A DNA stretch of 64,000 bases from NCBI GenBank assembly GCA_903835185.1, contig CAILLX010000163.1:52087-116086 (forward strand), written 5' to 3'. Below, piece by piece: positions 36,440 through 45,575 of this stretch (positions are counted from its first letter, which is position 1; every line of letters starts with the position of its first letter). This stretch comes from an uncultured bacterium. GTDB lineage: Bacteria; Cyanobacteriota; Vampirovibrionia; Obscuribacterales; Obscuribacteraceae. The notes under the pieces are model-generated. The model did no database searches. It had not been told where the DNA came from and saw nothing but the letters and a program-made list of their open reading frames with translations. The position numbers were made by a program, and so were the translations under genes.

Positions 36440-37252
36440 ATGAGACTTATAAACCAGCGATGCCCGTTTGAAGTTGCCCGGCAACTATCTGGAGCCGGCA
36501 CTAAGTGTGTGCTGGCACTTGTGCTGGCGGCGCCTGGATTATCAGCAATCTCGGAGCCGTTATCCTGGCAGCAGCAGTCGATTTTGGCACAGAGCAACTC
36601 ACAGCAGGGGTCTCAAAATCTCAGCCCGGCCGAAAGAGCAAGCAAGAACAGCGCCAGTGTTGACAAGTGGGTCACCGACTTCAGACTGGACCCAGCAGTT
36701 GGAGCAATGATGAAAGATGTCTACCAGAAGGCGCCTCAAACGCCGATTCAGCCGTCTCCATCGATTGTCAATTTCGTCAAGCAGCAAAAGCGGGCACAGA
36801 GCGTCGCAACTAGCAGTCCGCCATCAGATTTTCCAGCACCTGTTTTCGAAGGGGCAAATACGCGGTATCAGACGAAGTCTCCTGTTAGCTATTCTGATTC
36901 CAAGCTGTCTCTGACAACATACATGCTGCAAATCACGACTTCTGCATCGACCAGAACAGTCGGCATCTGGTACCGGTCTTCTTTGGCGCAGGCTGGCTGG
37001 CAGGTTATTGATATCGATGCTGTAGCCCAGAAAGCGCGCGATTCGCAGATGCTTGCGCGAATTCCCGGTGGTATGGCGGCACCATTGCAGAGCTTACCCG
37101 GTGGCTCAAAACGGGCTACTTTAGCCGGTCCTGGCGCTTCTGAGACCATTATGGCTAAGAAAAGTAATATGCAGTGCACGGTGCAAATCATAGAGGACAG
37201 GCAGCCGCCGCGAACCGAGGTATATGTTAGTGTTGGCAAACCTCAAGGCTAG
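36440..37252 (+). CDS. Secreted protein of unknown function
   Basis: 270 aa with a signal peptide-like hydrophobic segment (about 20-38) after a basic N-terminus. A disordered Gln/Ser-rich region and a compact C-terminal domain follow (about 120-268), with TTYMLQITTSASTRTVGIWYRSSLAQAGW reading like a small alpha/beta domain. No family recognised. GGGAG lies 11 bases before the ATG. It sits 51 bases after the TadG-like gene, and its end overlaps the next gene by 29 bases, so TadG-like, this gene and the TPR gene are probably one operon. Confidence 0.72.
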   Translation: MRLINQRCPFEVARQLSGAGTKCVLALVLAAPGLSAISEPLSWQQQSILAQSNSQQGSQNLSPAERASKNSASVDKWVTDFRLDPAVGAMMKDVYQKAPQTPIQPSPSIVNFVKQQKRAQSVATSSPPSDFPAPVFEGANTRYQTKSPVSYSDSKLSLTTYMLQITTSASTRTVGIWYRSSLAQAGWQVIDIDAVAQKARDSQMLARIPGGMAAPLQSLPGGSKRATLAGPGASETIMAKKSNMQCTVQIIEDRQPPRTEVYVSVGKPQG

Positions 37253-38696
37253 CTGCCGAACAGCGCTTCTCATCTGTGTCTTGGCTTCAGTCATCTTTGG
37301 TGCAAGCATTCAGTTCTCGCTGGCTGCGGACCACAAGCAGCTCGGGTCTCAGCCTTCCTGTGGCTGTAAGGGGCTGGCAAATGTGATGGTTGGCAAGTTT
37401 ATGAAGAAAAGTTTTGCGGATGACCTGATCAAGCAGCTTCTGAGAAATCCGTATAACCCTGAGGCACGGCTGGCAATGGGCATGTACTATGAGGTGCACG
37501 GTATGTCCTATGAAGCTCTTTCTCAATATACAGAAGCAGAAAGACTCAAGCCTTCGAATCCTGGAGGTATGCTGGGGCAAGCTCGTGTATATATGGTAGT
37601 CAGGCAATTCGATCTGGCGGATCGTTTTTTGAGCCGGATCAGAAGTAAGTTTCCCGATGTTTTGGATGGCGATCTTCTGCAGTTCATGTCTTATAGCATG
37701 CAGGGGAAACCCGACGTGGCAGAGCGTTGGTTGAATCAACGGATACATTTGTACCCCAACAATTTCAAACTGAAACTGGTTAAGGCGACTCTACTAGCGG
37801 TGCACAACCACATTGAGGAGTCGCTGGGCATCTGCAACCAGGTTCTTGCGGTGCAGCAAAACTATTTCCCGGCAATAATCTTAAAAACAAGTGACCTGAA
37901 GCGCCTCGGGCATAACGAGGAGGCGTTTCGCGTGGTATTCCGATGTTTTGAAGAGATGCCATACGAGATACGCATGTGTTGGTTTTATTTGCGGTTGTTG
38001 CTTGACGAAAAACGTCCGGACCTTGCCCTGGAGCCAGCCCTGGCCATGTTTGCATTAAGCGAGCCGGGCAATGAGCACGAAGAGAAATTGGCACGACTTT
38101 TTGCCACTTCATTTCTGGCAACAGCCGCGTCTCAGGCTGCGGAGCAAACAATTGCCAGAGTTACAAGCAAGCTTACTGACAAAAAAGTGGCAGCACGATT
38201 CCAGAAAAATATGGGTGATGTTTTTGATCGTCTTGGGCGCCCCAATTTAGCACTGCAGCATTACAGCTCGTCGCTTTTGTTATCCGAGCATGAGGTAGCA
38301 GCGTATATGCGGGTTGCCCGCTATGCCGAAACAAGAGCGCGAGATTGTCAGGCAGCTTTAGCTGAATATGAGGCGGCGCTTAAATATGCGAGCCCAAAAG
38401 ACTGCGTAGTCTTGCTTCCCCGCATAGCTCACCTGAAGGCAAGGGTATCATTGCTTCCCAACGATGTTGTCTGGCAGCTGCGGGACAAGTGCTGGTTTGC
38501 CTGGCTCGCAATGGCGTCTCCTCTGCCGGTCGCGGTAGACCTTGTCAGATTTCGGAAGGAGCTATCTAACCCCTATGCACTGCTCGGTCTACCGGAGATG
38601 GCATCTGGATCGGGTGGATCTGGAGTGTTGCCTGCTGTGATGAAACCTGCAATGAGTCCTGTGATCAGCTTGCCTCAGCAAGCGAAAATGAATTGA
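37224..38696 (+). CDS. Exported tetratricopeptide-repeat protein (Tad-associated, TadD-like)
   Basis: 490 aa. A signal peptide (about 1-36, ending near LAA-DH) is followed by TPR-like helical pairs along most of the length (for example EARLAMGMYYEVHGMSYEALSQYTEA and NMGDVFDRLGRPNLALQHY). TadD, the pilotin-like TPR protein of Tad systems, has a similar plan, so it is a candidate. A CGCK motif lies after the signal. The ATG at 37224 is only three bases after GAGG. A GTG two codons later would have better spacing. The last 40 residues are Gly/Ser/Pro-rich. It overlaps the previous gene and ends 42 bases before a convergent gene. Confidence 0.72.
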   Translation: MLVLANLKASCRTALLICVLASVIFGASIQFSLAADHKQLGSQPSCGCKGLANVMVGKFMKKSFADDLIKQLLRNPYNPEARLAMGMYYEVHGMSYEALSQYTEAERLKPSNPGGMLGQARVYMVVRQFDLADRFLSRIRSKFPDVLDGDLLQFMSYSMQGKPDVAERWLNQRIHLYPNNFKLKLVKATLLAVHNHIEESLGICNQVLAVQQNYFPAIILKTSDLKRLGHNEEAFRVVFRCFEEMPYEIRMCWFYLRLLLDEKRPDLALEPALAMFALSEPGNEHEEKLARLFATSFLATAASQAAEQTIARVTSKLTDKKVAARFQKNMGDVFDRLGRPNLALQHYSSSLLLSEHEVAAYMRVARYAETRARDCQAALAEYEAALKYASPKDCVVLLPRIAHLKARVSLLPNDVVWQLRDKCWFAWLAMASPLPVAVDLVRFRKELSNPYALLGLPEMASGSGGSGVLPAVMKPAMSPVISLPQQAKMN

Positions 38697-38738
38697 TTCA
38701 GTGGCAGCCTGTTCTAATACGATGAATGGGTCTAAGGG

Positions 38739-40241
38739 CTAATCATCCCACGGCTCCTTGGGATGTGGAGGTGAGAGTGCAGCTGTGCCGCCTGTAGGTG
38801 CTGTATAGTGCATGTCCACAAACGGGTGTGACATTACACCATTCTCGTCAGCAACTGGCGGCTCAGACAGGTCAATTCTTGCTGCATCATTATGCAAAGA
38901 ATTGGAGACTGGAGGGATGTATGTGGCAGGCGAATGAGGCGTTGCATTGACGGCTGGCTTGTCAGGTTGGTGAGTGACAGTTGGGACCAGTATGACCGGA
39001 TGTGGTGGCATATAAGGTGAAGATGGCTGCTGCGCCGGTCTATTGGTAAAGCTTAAGAGCAGGAGCCCAGCTGCAATGAGGATAGCTGCTCCGGCAGCCA
39101 CTCCACGAACGATGGTCCGAGTCTTTTGGGCTGCCCCCACAGGGCAATCTTTCACCTGAAACTTGCCATCCTTTCTCCTATAGAAGCAGAAGTCTTCTCG
39201 TCCTTCGTGCTTCGCGACCAGCACTCTTGCCTCTTGCTCGTCCAGCTCGGACAGGTCGTAAACCTGCTGGTGGCATCGTGTGCAGTATTTCACGCGCGAT
39301 CTACCGCTCATCGAAGCCCACTGGACCGGACAATCGGAGGACAGACGAAAGTGTTCCAGGGGGCGGATTGGAGGCGAGGGTGCTGGTGGCTGTTCGTGTA
39401 TGACTGCAGCGGCAACGAGAATGCGTTCTGCCTCCTTTCTGCTGGCTTGCTGTTCTATCTTTTGCAGTTGGTCGAGATCGAAAATGGTCTTCTTTGCATC
39501 TCTTGGCAGCTTGGCCCCTTTGAGAACCTGATTGATAGGTGCTGCCTGCAGAGGAGCTGCCGGATTGGCATTACTCCCTGGACTGGTGATTTCTACAGGC
39601 GATTGTCTCACCTGAGAAGGTACCTCGCCTGAGCATAAAAGCTCAACCTGACCTGGCTTACTGTCCGAATGATAAGAATTGTCTGTTAGTGGTCTGTCCA
39701 TGTCCGGTTCATGTGGATCTGTCACCCGGTCGGAGGCGCTGGGAGCAGCAGCTACAACGTCAAGATCTTGAAATGTTTTTTTCAGAAATCTCGGGTTTTT
39801 GAATGGATCGGGCGTCTGGTCCAACTGTTGAGACTGGGTGGGTATCGGGACCTTTGCTTCAGCAGCCGAATGGACAGGAGAGGCAACAGATTGTTCGGGG
39901 GCTGATCGTTGCTCTGGTACGGTCAGTGAAGAAAGCGGTTGATGCTCTGGTGCTATTTCGGGGAAGGTTCGTTTAAGCAGCTTTGAAACTTTGACTCTGC
40001 CTGGGCCGGCACTGCCGCTACTGGAGGCTGACGGAAGCTGGCTGCCGGGCACAGCTGTATCAGCGGACGCGACAATGTTGTCTGCCGAGCGATAGCTCTT
40101 ATCGTCTGGACCTACATTCGTGCCATTGTCCAATTTGTCCTCGCCGGTGCTAAGAAAAATCTTTGCATTGCAACAAAAAGCAGACCAGCTCAATGTTTCT
40201 TTCACTATGATACACAGAACAAAGCATTTTCTGAGCAGCAT
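38739..40241 (-). CDS. Membrane protein with Cys-rich YCxxC/DCPVG domain and three [KR]TxxD/E boxes, paralogue
   Basis: Up to 500 aa. Its Cys domain (about 290-365) matches that at 25984: DCPVQW, YCTRC, VYDLS, FYRRKDGKF, DCPVG. The N-terminal region again carries three threonine boxes: KRTFPE, KKTFQD and KKTIFD (near 90, 150 and 255). One transmembrane helix (about 375-395) follows KTRTIVR, predicting N-in, and the tail is Pro-rich. The ATG at 40241 has no ribosome-binding site. TTG at 40133, with GAGGA upstream, would give 464 aa, so the start is uncertain. It diverges from the receiver-kinase gene at 40408 across 166 bases. Confidence 0.78.
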   Translation of the reverse strand: MLLRKCFVLCIIVKETLSWSAFCCNAKIFLSTGEDKLDNGTNVGPDDKSYRSADNIVASADTAVPGSQLPSASSSGSAGPGRVKVSKLLKRTFPEIAPEHQPLSSLTVPEQRSAPEQSVASPVHSAAEAKVPIPTQSQQLDQTPDPFKNPRFLKKTFQDLDVVAAAPSASDRVTDPHEPDMDRPLTDNSYHSDSKPGQVELLCSGEVPSQVRQSPVEITSPGSNANPAAPLQAAPINQVLKGAKLPRDAKKTIFDLDQLQKIEQQASRKEAERILVAAAVIHEQPPAPSPPIRPLEHFRLSSDCPVQWASMSGRSRVKYCTRCHQQVYDLSELDEQEARVLVAKHEGREDFCFYRRKDGKFQVKDCPVGAAQKTRTIVRGVAAGAAILIAAGLLLLSFTNRPAQQPSSPYMPPHPVILVPTVTHQPDKPAVNATPHSPATYIPPVSNSLHNDAARIDLSEPPVADENGVMSHPFVDMHYTAPTGGTAALSPPHPKEPWDD

Positions 40242-40407
40242 TATGCTTAAACCTTTGGATTGTCATATCCAGGCTAATTGCTGCGTTTGCGAGAGTTATA
40301 CTATCGGTGTGATTGTGTGGAAACTCCATTCGCCTTAGACCAGGGAGCATCGTTGTGCCAATCGACACAATGCTGCCCTGACTGCCGATACCAATTGTTG
40401 GTGATGC

Positions 40408-41694
40408 ATGTCCAAAGTCTTGATTGCTGCTGGCGACGCGGAACTGTCTTCTCTGATGGAGAACTGGCTGTGTCAGGAGAAGCATATTGTTGCTGTGGTG
40501 GACAACGGACTGGACTGTTGGGAGCATCTCAATACTTTTCGATACGATCTTGTGCTTATTGACTGGGACTTGCCCCAGTTGCAGGGCATTGATATCCTGA
40601 AACGATTCCGCGGCACAGGTGGTACCACGCCGATCATCCTTCTGTCTGCACATACGACTGTTGCTGACAAGGAATTAGGATTTGATGCCGGTGCTAACGA
40701 TCTTTTGACAAAACCGTTTTACTTCAATGAGTTCTCGCGACGAGTTAACAATATTTTGTGTGGACGGGGAAGTGAGGCTGGTTCAAGCTGCTGGTCGGGA
40801 GCAGGCAATGAACATGTTTTGCAAAGAGGAGATCTAATCGGAACTGCTCTTGCCTCCAAGTATGAGTTTCTTGAAGTATTGGGTGAAGGTGGGCTAGGGC
40901 TGGTATTTAAGGTGAGGCACCCGCACCTGGGAAGGCTGCTGGCAGTTAAGATGATTGTTTCTCCTGATACGAGTGTACAGGGTGTGGCTCGATTTGAACG
41001 CGAAGCTAGAGCTTTGTGCCGGCTGGATCATCCGAATATTGTCACCATCTATGATTTTGGTGTTACTGAGCGCAAGCAGTCATATATGGTTCTGGAGTTT
41101 ATTGATGGTCAAGATCTTGACACGATTTTGGAGCATGAAGACCATTTATCAGTTGAACAAACACTTGAGATATTGATTCAGGTCTCTGATGGGCTGGCTC
41201 ATGCTCATGAGATGGGCGTTTTGCATCGTGACATGAAACCAGGCAATATCATGCTCAGGCGAACTGGTGGCAGGGTCTCTGTGGTCAAAGTGCTTGACTT
41301 TGGACTGGCCAAGTTGACAGTGCCAGAGTCACAAAATCAGATTGCACTCACCTGGACAGGGCAAGTGTGTGGTTCGCCACCTTATATGAGCCCCGAACAG
41401 GTGCGTGGCAAACAGGTAGACGAAAGGTCAGACGTTTATTCTGTGGGTTGTATGCTCTATGAGATGTTGACTGGCTACACTCCGTTCGTGTCGAATAAAG
41501 TCATAGATATAATGCTTATGCACCTGGAGTATCAGCACGAACCGCTGCGCTGCGTTCGCCCCGACCTGGATTTGCCGGAGGATTTGGAGTCTATCGTAGC
41601 AAGAGCGCTCGAAAAGGATCCGCAACTGCGTTATCAGTCGATTGTGGCATTCAGAGATGATCTTGAGCACGTTCAGCATAAGTATAAGAGCTAG
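40408..41694 (+). CDS. Response-regulator/Ser-Thr protein kinase fusion with degenerate acidic pocket
   Basis: 428 aa: a receiver domain (1-120) followed by a protein kinase (about 150-420). In the receiver, phosphoacceptor Asp52 (LIDWDLP) and the TKPF Lys are present. However, the two Mg-binding acidic residues found in the paralogue (Asp8-Asp9) are replaced by Ala8-Gly9, so phosphorylation may be lost or altered. The kinase is complete: GEGGLGLVFK glycine loop, Lys181 (AVKM), His273-Arg-Asp275 (HRDMKPGN), Asp297 in DFG, and GSPPYMSPEQ. No transmembrane helix is seen. It lies beside the box-carrying membrane protein (38739) and tail to tail with its paralogue (41751). Confidence 0.93.
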   Translation: MSKVLIAAGDAELSSLMENWLCQEKHIVAVVDNGLDCWEHLNTFRYDLVLIDWDLPQLQGIDILKRFRGTGGTTPIILLSAHTTVADKELGFDAGANDLLTKPFYFNEFSRRVNNILCGRGSEAGSSCWSGAGNEHVLQRGDLIGTALASKYEFLEVLGEGGLGLVFKVRHPHLGRLLAVKMIVSPDTSVQGVARFEREARALCRLDHPNIVTIYDFGVTERKQSYMVLEFIDGQDLDTILEHEDHLSVEQTLEILIQVSDGLAHAHEMGVLHRDMKPGNIMLRRTGGRVSVVKVLDFGLAKLTVPESQNQIALTWTGQVCGSPPYMSPEQVRGKQVDERSDVYSVGCMLYEMLTGYTPFVSNKVIDIMLMHLEYQHEPLRCVRPDLDLPEDLESIVARALEKDPQLRYQSIVAFRDDLEHVQHKYKS

Positions 41695-41708
41695 CCAGTA
41701 ATCTGGCT
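41693..41708. terminator. Short symmetrical hairpin between convergent kinase genes
   Basis: AGCCAG-TAAT-CTGGCT overlaps the stop of the rightward kinase gene. The six-base-pair stem could serve both convergent genes. It lacks a T-tract, so it is only a candidate. Confidence 0.3.
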
Positions 41709-41750
41709 CTTCAATAGCTATCCTTGATCGGCTCACAAAGATGGCTGCCT

Positions 41751-43079
41751 CTATGCTTGCTGACCGCCTTGAGCCATTTTGAGCTTTAACTTGATGGCTT
41801 CCAGTGCGTCGATAAACTCGCGCATTGACGAATATCTTTCTTCGCGAGACCGTGCCAGAGCTTTGAAAAGAACAGGCTCAAGCTCTTCTGGGAAATTAAA
41901 ATCTGGGCGCAGTTCTTTCAGTGGAACAACATCTTCCTCAAGATGTTTGAGCATCACTTCCATACTGTTTTCGCCCAGGTGAGGCGGGCAGCCGGTCAGC
42001 GCTTCGTAGGCGACGCAGCCGAGTGCATAAATGTCTGAGCGCTCATCAAGGCTTTTCCCTCTCACCTGTTCTGGTGCCATATAGGGTGGGCTGCCAAAAA
42101 CTTGGCCCAGTTGTGTTAACTGCAGCGACTGTACAGATGGAATCGATTGTCTAATTTCAGGCTCTTTGAGTTTAGCAAAACCGAAATCGAGAATCTTTAC
42201 AACTGGCGGACGACCTGTATATTGTTTGAGCATTATATTGCTAGGCTTGATGTCCCTATGCAGAATGCCCATATCGTGAGCGTGAGCAATGCCGTCCCCT
42301 GCCTGAGTGCAGATATCAAGCGCCGATACTATTTCAAGCGCTCCTTGCTCGGACATAAGATCGGCAAGTGCTTTACCATCAATAAATTCCATCACCATAT
42401 AGGGTTGATTGTGTTCAGTGACGCCAAAATCATGAATAGTGATGATGTTATGGTGGTCCAGTCGGCTAACTGCTTTAGCCTCACGCTTGAAGCGCTCTAT
42501 GCTCTCTTCCTTCAACTGGTGTGAATGCAGCATCTTAATGGCAACCAGCTTTTCCATAAGCGGATGCATGGCTTTAAATACCATTCCCATCCCGCCTTCG
42601 CCTAAAACTTCTAGAAACTCATAGCGAGACGCCAGAAGTGTGCCTGTCAGATTAGCTCTTTTCAAGACGTCTTCGTTGCCGCTGCCGAGAGCCTTATAAA
42701 CAGTCGCCTGCGACTCCATCCGCCTTAATAAGGCACGAATGCGGGCAGAGAGCTCTTTCATGTGAAACGGTTTGGTCAGATAGTCATCAGCGCCGGAATC
42801 AAGACCAAGCTCTTTGTCGTTTACATCTGTGTGACCAGTTAGCATGAGGACAGGTGCCTTGCCGCCAGAGGCTCGATAGCGCTTGAGGATGTCTATGCCG
42901 TTAATGTCGGGAAGGTCCCAGTCAAGGATTAAGAGGTCGTATTGATTGTCTGATCGGCTTTTCTGCCAGCCTTCAAAGCCTGTGTGTACTACCTCGAGAG
43001 AATGCTTCTCATAAGCAAGCCAGTCTTCAACCGCTGAGGACAATTGCAGATCATCGTCAACGTAGAGAATTTTGGCCAT
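41751..43079 (-). CDS. Response-regulator/Ser-Thr protein kinase fusion
   Basis: 442 aa with the same plan as the gene at 40408, and most motifs line up. Here the receiver is intact: acidic Asp8-Asp9, phosphoacceptor Asp53 (LDWDLP), LTGHT and TKPF. The kinase has GEGGMGMVFK, AIKM, HRDIKPSN, DFGFAK and GSPPYMAPEQ. It should be able to accept a phosphoryl group and then modulate its own kinase activity. It is a recent-looking duplicate pair, placed tail to tail. It ends 56 bases from the convergent kinase and starts 181 bases after clpA ends on the same strand. Such receiver-kinase fusions are not typical two-component output. The input histidine kinase is not in the window. Confidence 0.95.
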   Translation of the reverse strand: MAKILYVDDDLQLSSAVEDWLAYEKHSLEVVHTGFEGWQKSRSDNQYDLLILDWDLPDINGIDILKRYRASGGKAPVLMLTGHTDVNDKELGLDSGADDYLTKPFHMKELSARIRALLRRMESQATVYKALGSGNEDVLKRANLTGTLLASRYEFLEVLGEGGMGMVFKAMHPLMEKLVAIKMLHSHQLKEESIERFKREAKAVSRLDHHNIITIHDFGVTEHNQPYMVMEFIDGKALADLMSEQGALEIVSALDICTQAGDGIAHAHDMGILHRDIKPSNIMLKQYTGRPPVVKILDFGFAKLKEPEIRQSIPSVQSLQLTQLGQVFGSPPYMAPEQVRGKSLDERSDIYALGCVAYEALTGCPPHLGENSMEVMLKHLEEDVVPLKELRPDFNFPEELEPVLFKALARSREERYSSMREFIDALEAIKLKLKMAQGGQQA

Positions 43080-43260
43080 AAGCTAGTAGTCACCTGTCTT
43101 CTTTGACACTATTGACCTGCTGTTCTAGAGACTGCCAGCAATAATCATAGCGAATAAAGTTGTGGTATAGCCAGATGTGTATCTCCGTTTGTTGCTCATT
43201 GCTTGTTCTGTCACAGTTCAGGTCAGCAGTCGAAGGAGATGAGTGGAGGTTAATCTTTTA

Positions 43261-45567
43261 TCAGGAGGATTGGGTACTCAAACATTCAACGATAAGTTCG
43301 CCTTCTTTCTCGTCGACGAGCGCTTTGCCGCCTTGTTCGAGTTTGCCAAAAAGGATCTCTTCGGCAAGTTTTTCTTTGACCTTTTGCTGAATAAGTCTGG
43401 CCATAGGTCGCGCCCCGAAAAGCCTGTCGAAACCCTTGGCAGAGAGCCACTTTCTTGCTTTATCAGTTAGCTCAAGTTCAACTTGCTTTTCTTCTAGTTG
43501 CTCACGCAATTCGTTCATGAATTTATCAACTACCCTGCTAATGTCTTCCAGTGTCAATTGATTGAACACGATCCAGGCATCAAGACGATTGCGGAATTCT
43601 GGAGAGAATGCCCTTTCTATGGCGCTCCTGGCTTTAGCGCCGTCGGCTTTGCTTGCTGTGCGGGTGGTTGTATCAGCTGCTGAGGAAGTGGCAATACGAA
43701 AACCTACGTCTTCGCTTGTCATTTCGCGAGCACCAGCATTGGTTGTCATAATGACAATGACATTGCGAAAGTCGGCTTTCTTGCCGTTGTTGTCAGTCAG
43801 TGTGGCATGGTCCATCACCTGCAGCAGAATGTTGAAGAGATCTTCGTGAGCTTTCTCAATCTCATCGAGGACCACAACTGCATATGGTGTCTTGTTGATT
43901 GCGTCAGTAAGCAGTCCGCCTTGATCAAAGCCGACATAGCCTGGCGGTGCCCCAATCAAGCGTGAAACAGTATGTTTCTCCATATATTCGCTCATGTCAT
44001 AGCGGAGGAAGCTGACACCGAGCACTCTGGCAAGCTGTTTGGCCAGCTCAGTTTTTCCCACACCGGTAGGACCAGAAAAAAGGAAAGATCCAATAGGTTT
44101 GCCGGCATTACCAAGCCCTGATCGTGAAAGCTTGATTGCTTTGACCAGTTGCTCTATGGCATGATCCTGTCCATAGATGACGCTCTTGAGCTCGTGTTCG
44201 AGGTCTTGCAGGCGTTGCTTGTCCGACCCCGATACCGACTTCGGTGGCACTTTAGCCATTCTGGCAACTACAGCCTCGATATCTTGCTGCGTAACTTCGC
44301 GCGATGGTCGCTCTGCCAGTGGAACAAGCTTGACCATTGCTCCTACTTCATCGATAACATCAATGGCTTTATCAGGGAGAAACCTGTCGTTTATATATTT
44401 AGCTGCAAGCTCAGCTGCTGCTCGAATGGCATCATCAGTATAAGTGATACCGTGGTGCTCCTCGTAGTAGCTCTTGAGCCCTTGTAGTATGCGCACTGTG
44501 TCAGCAATACTTGGCTCGCCGATCTCGATCTTTTGGAAGCGCCTTCCCAGAGCTTTGTCACGTTCAAAGGATGCTTTATATTCAGGATAGGTGGTCGAAC
44601 CAATACAACGTAGATCACCGCTGGCCAGAGCCGGCTTGAGGATGTTTGATGCATCTATAGAACCGCCGCTGACTGCACCGGCTCCAACAATAGTGTGAAT
44701 CTCGTCTATGACTAGAATGACACCAGGTTTCTTTTGGAGCGCCTTAATTACTGACTTCAGACGCTGCTCAAACTCGCCACGATATTTAGTGCCAGCAATT
44801 AGAGCCCCCATATCGAGTCCGTATACTTCAGCACCTTTGATGGCATCAGGCACTTCATTGCGCTGAATCTTAAGAGCCAGTCCTTCGGCAATTGCAGTTT
44901 TGCCTACACCAGGGTCGCCGACATAAATAGGGTTGTTCTTCCGTCTGCGACAGAGAACCTGGATTGTGCGAGCTACTTCAGCTTCTCTGCCAATTAATGG
45001 ATCGATCTTGTTTTTTTTAGCCTGGTCAATCAGGTTGACAGTGAAGGCACTCAGTGGATCGCGAGCATCTCTGGAGCCTGCCTCTGGATCCTTATCACCT
45101 GCTTGCTCAGTTTCATCATCGTCTTCGCCAGCTTGTGATTTTGACACGCCGTGAGAGATGAAATTCAAGACGTCAAGACGGGTGATGCCCTGTTTTTCCA
45201 GGAGATAGGCAGCGTGTGAATTGCGTTCTTGATACATTGCTGCCAGAATATTTCCGCTGTCAATAGTAACCTGTCCGGAAGATTGTGCCTGCAGTGCGGC
45301 CCTTTGTAGCACACGTTCAAATGAAGAAGTCTGCTCTGGCAGTGTGTCTGCGTAATGTGGCAGCTGCTCCATCTGCTCTAAGAAAAACTTCTCAAGTTGT
45401 TGCTTCAGCTCGTCAACATGACCGCCGCAACTTTTCACGACTTTTATACCGGTCTGTTCATGGAGCAGAGCATAAAGGAGGTGCTCAAGTGTGATGTACT
45501 CGTGGTGTCGCCGTACAGCTTCTTCAACTGCTGCATTGAGAGTTCGTTGCAATTCTTTGGAGATCAT
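43261..45567 (-). CDS. clpA: ATP-dependent Clp protease ATP-binding subunit ClpA
   Basis: 768 aa, AAA+ unfoldase for ClpP. An N-domain (1-145) is followed by an acidic linker and two AAA modules: Walker A GDPGVGKT with DEIHTIVGAG, and GPTGVGKT with VVLDEIEKAH. The C-terminal helical domain carries FRNRLD and GARPMAR. There is no ClpB-type middle coiled coil, so it is ClpA and not ClpB. The ClpP-docking loop reads DVGFR, a conservative version of the I-G-F/L motif. It is eight bases after clpS, as in proteobacteria. Cyanobacteria use ClpC, so this is a lineage difference. Start ATG 45567 has a weak ribosome-binding site. Confidence 0.95.
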   Translation of the reverse strand: MISKELQRTLNAAVEEAVRRHHEYITLEHLLYALLHEQTGIKVVKSCGGHVDELKQQLEKFFLEQMEQLPHYADTLPEQTSSFERVLQRAALQAQSSGQVTIDSGNILAAMYQERNSHAAYLLEKQGITRLDVLNFISHGVSKSQAGEDDDETEQAGDKDPEAGSRDARDPLSAFTVNLIDQAKKNKIDPLIGREAEVARTIQVLCRRRKNNPIYVGDPGVGKTAIAEGLALKIQRNEVPDAIKGAEVYGLDMGALIAGTKYRGEFEQRLKSVIKALQKKPGVILVIDEIHTIVGAGAVSGGSIDASNILKPALASGDLRCIGSTTYPEYKASFERDKALGRRFQKIEIGEPSIADTVRILQGLKSYYEEHHGITYTDDAIRAAAELAAKYINDRFLPDKAIDVIDEVGAMVKLVPLAERPSREVTQQDIEAVVARMAKVPPKSVSGSDKQRLQDLEHELKSVIYGQDHAIEQLVKAIKLSRSGLGNAGKPIGSFLFSGPTGVGKTELAKQLARVLGVSFLRYDMSEYMEKHTVSRLIGAPPGYVGFDQGGLLTDAINKTPYAVVVLDEIEKAHEDLFNILLQVMDHATLTDNNGKKADFRNVIVIMTTNAGAREMTSEDVGFRIATSSAADTTTRTASKADGAKARSAIERAFSPEFRNRLDAWIVFNQLTLEDISRVVDKFMNELREQLEEKQVELELTDKARKWLSAKGFDRLFGARPMARLIQQKVKEKLAEEILFGKLEQGGKALVDEKEGELIVECLSTQSS

Positions 45568-45575
45568 TTCTCGGG

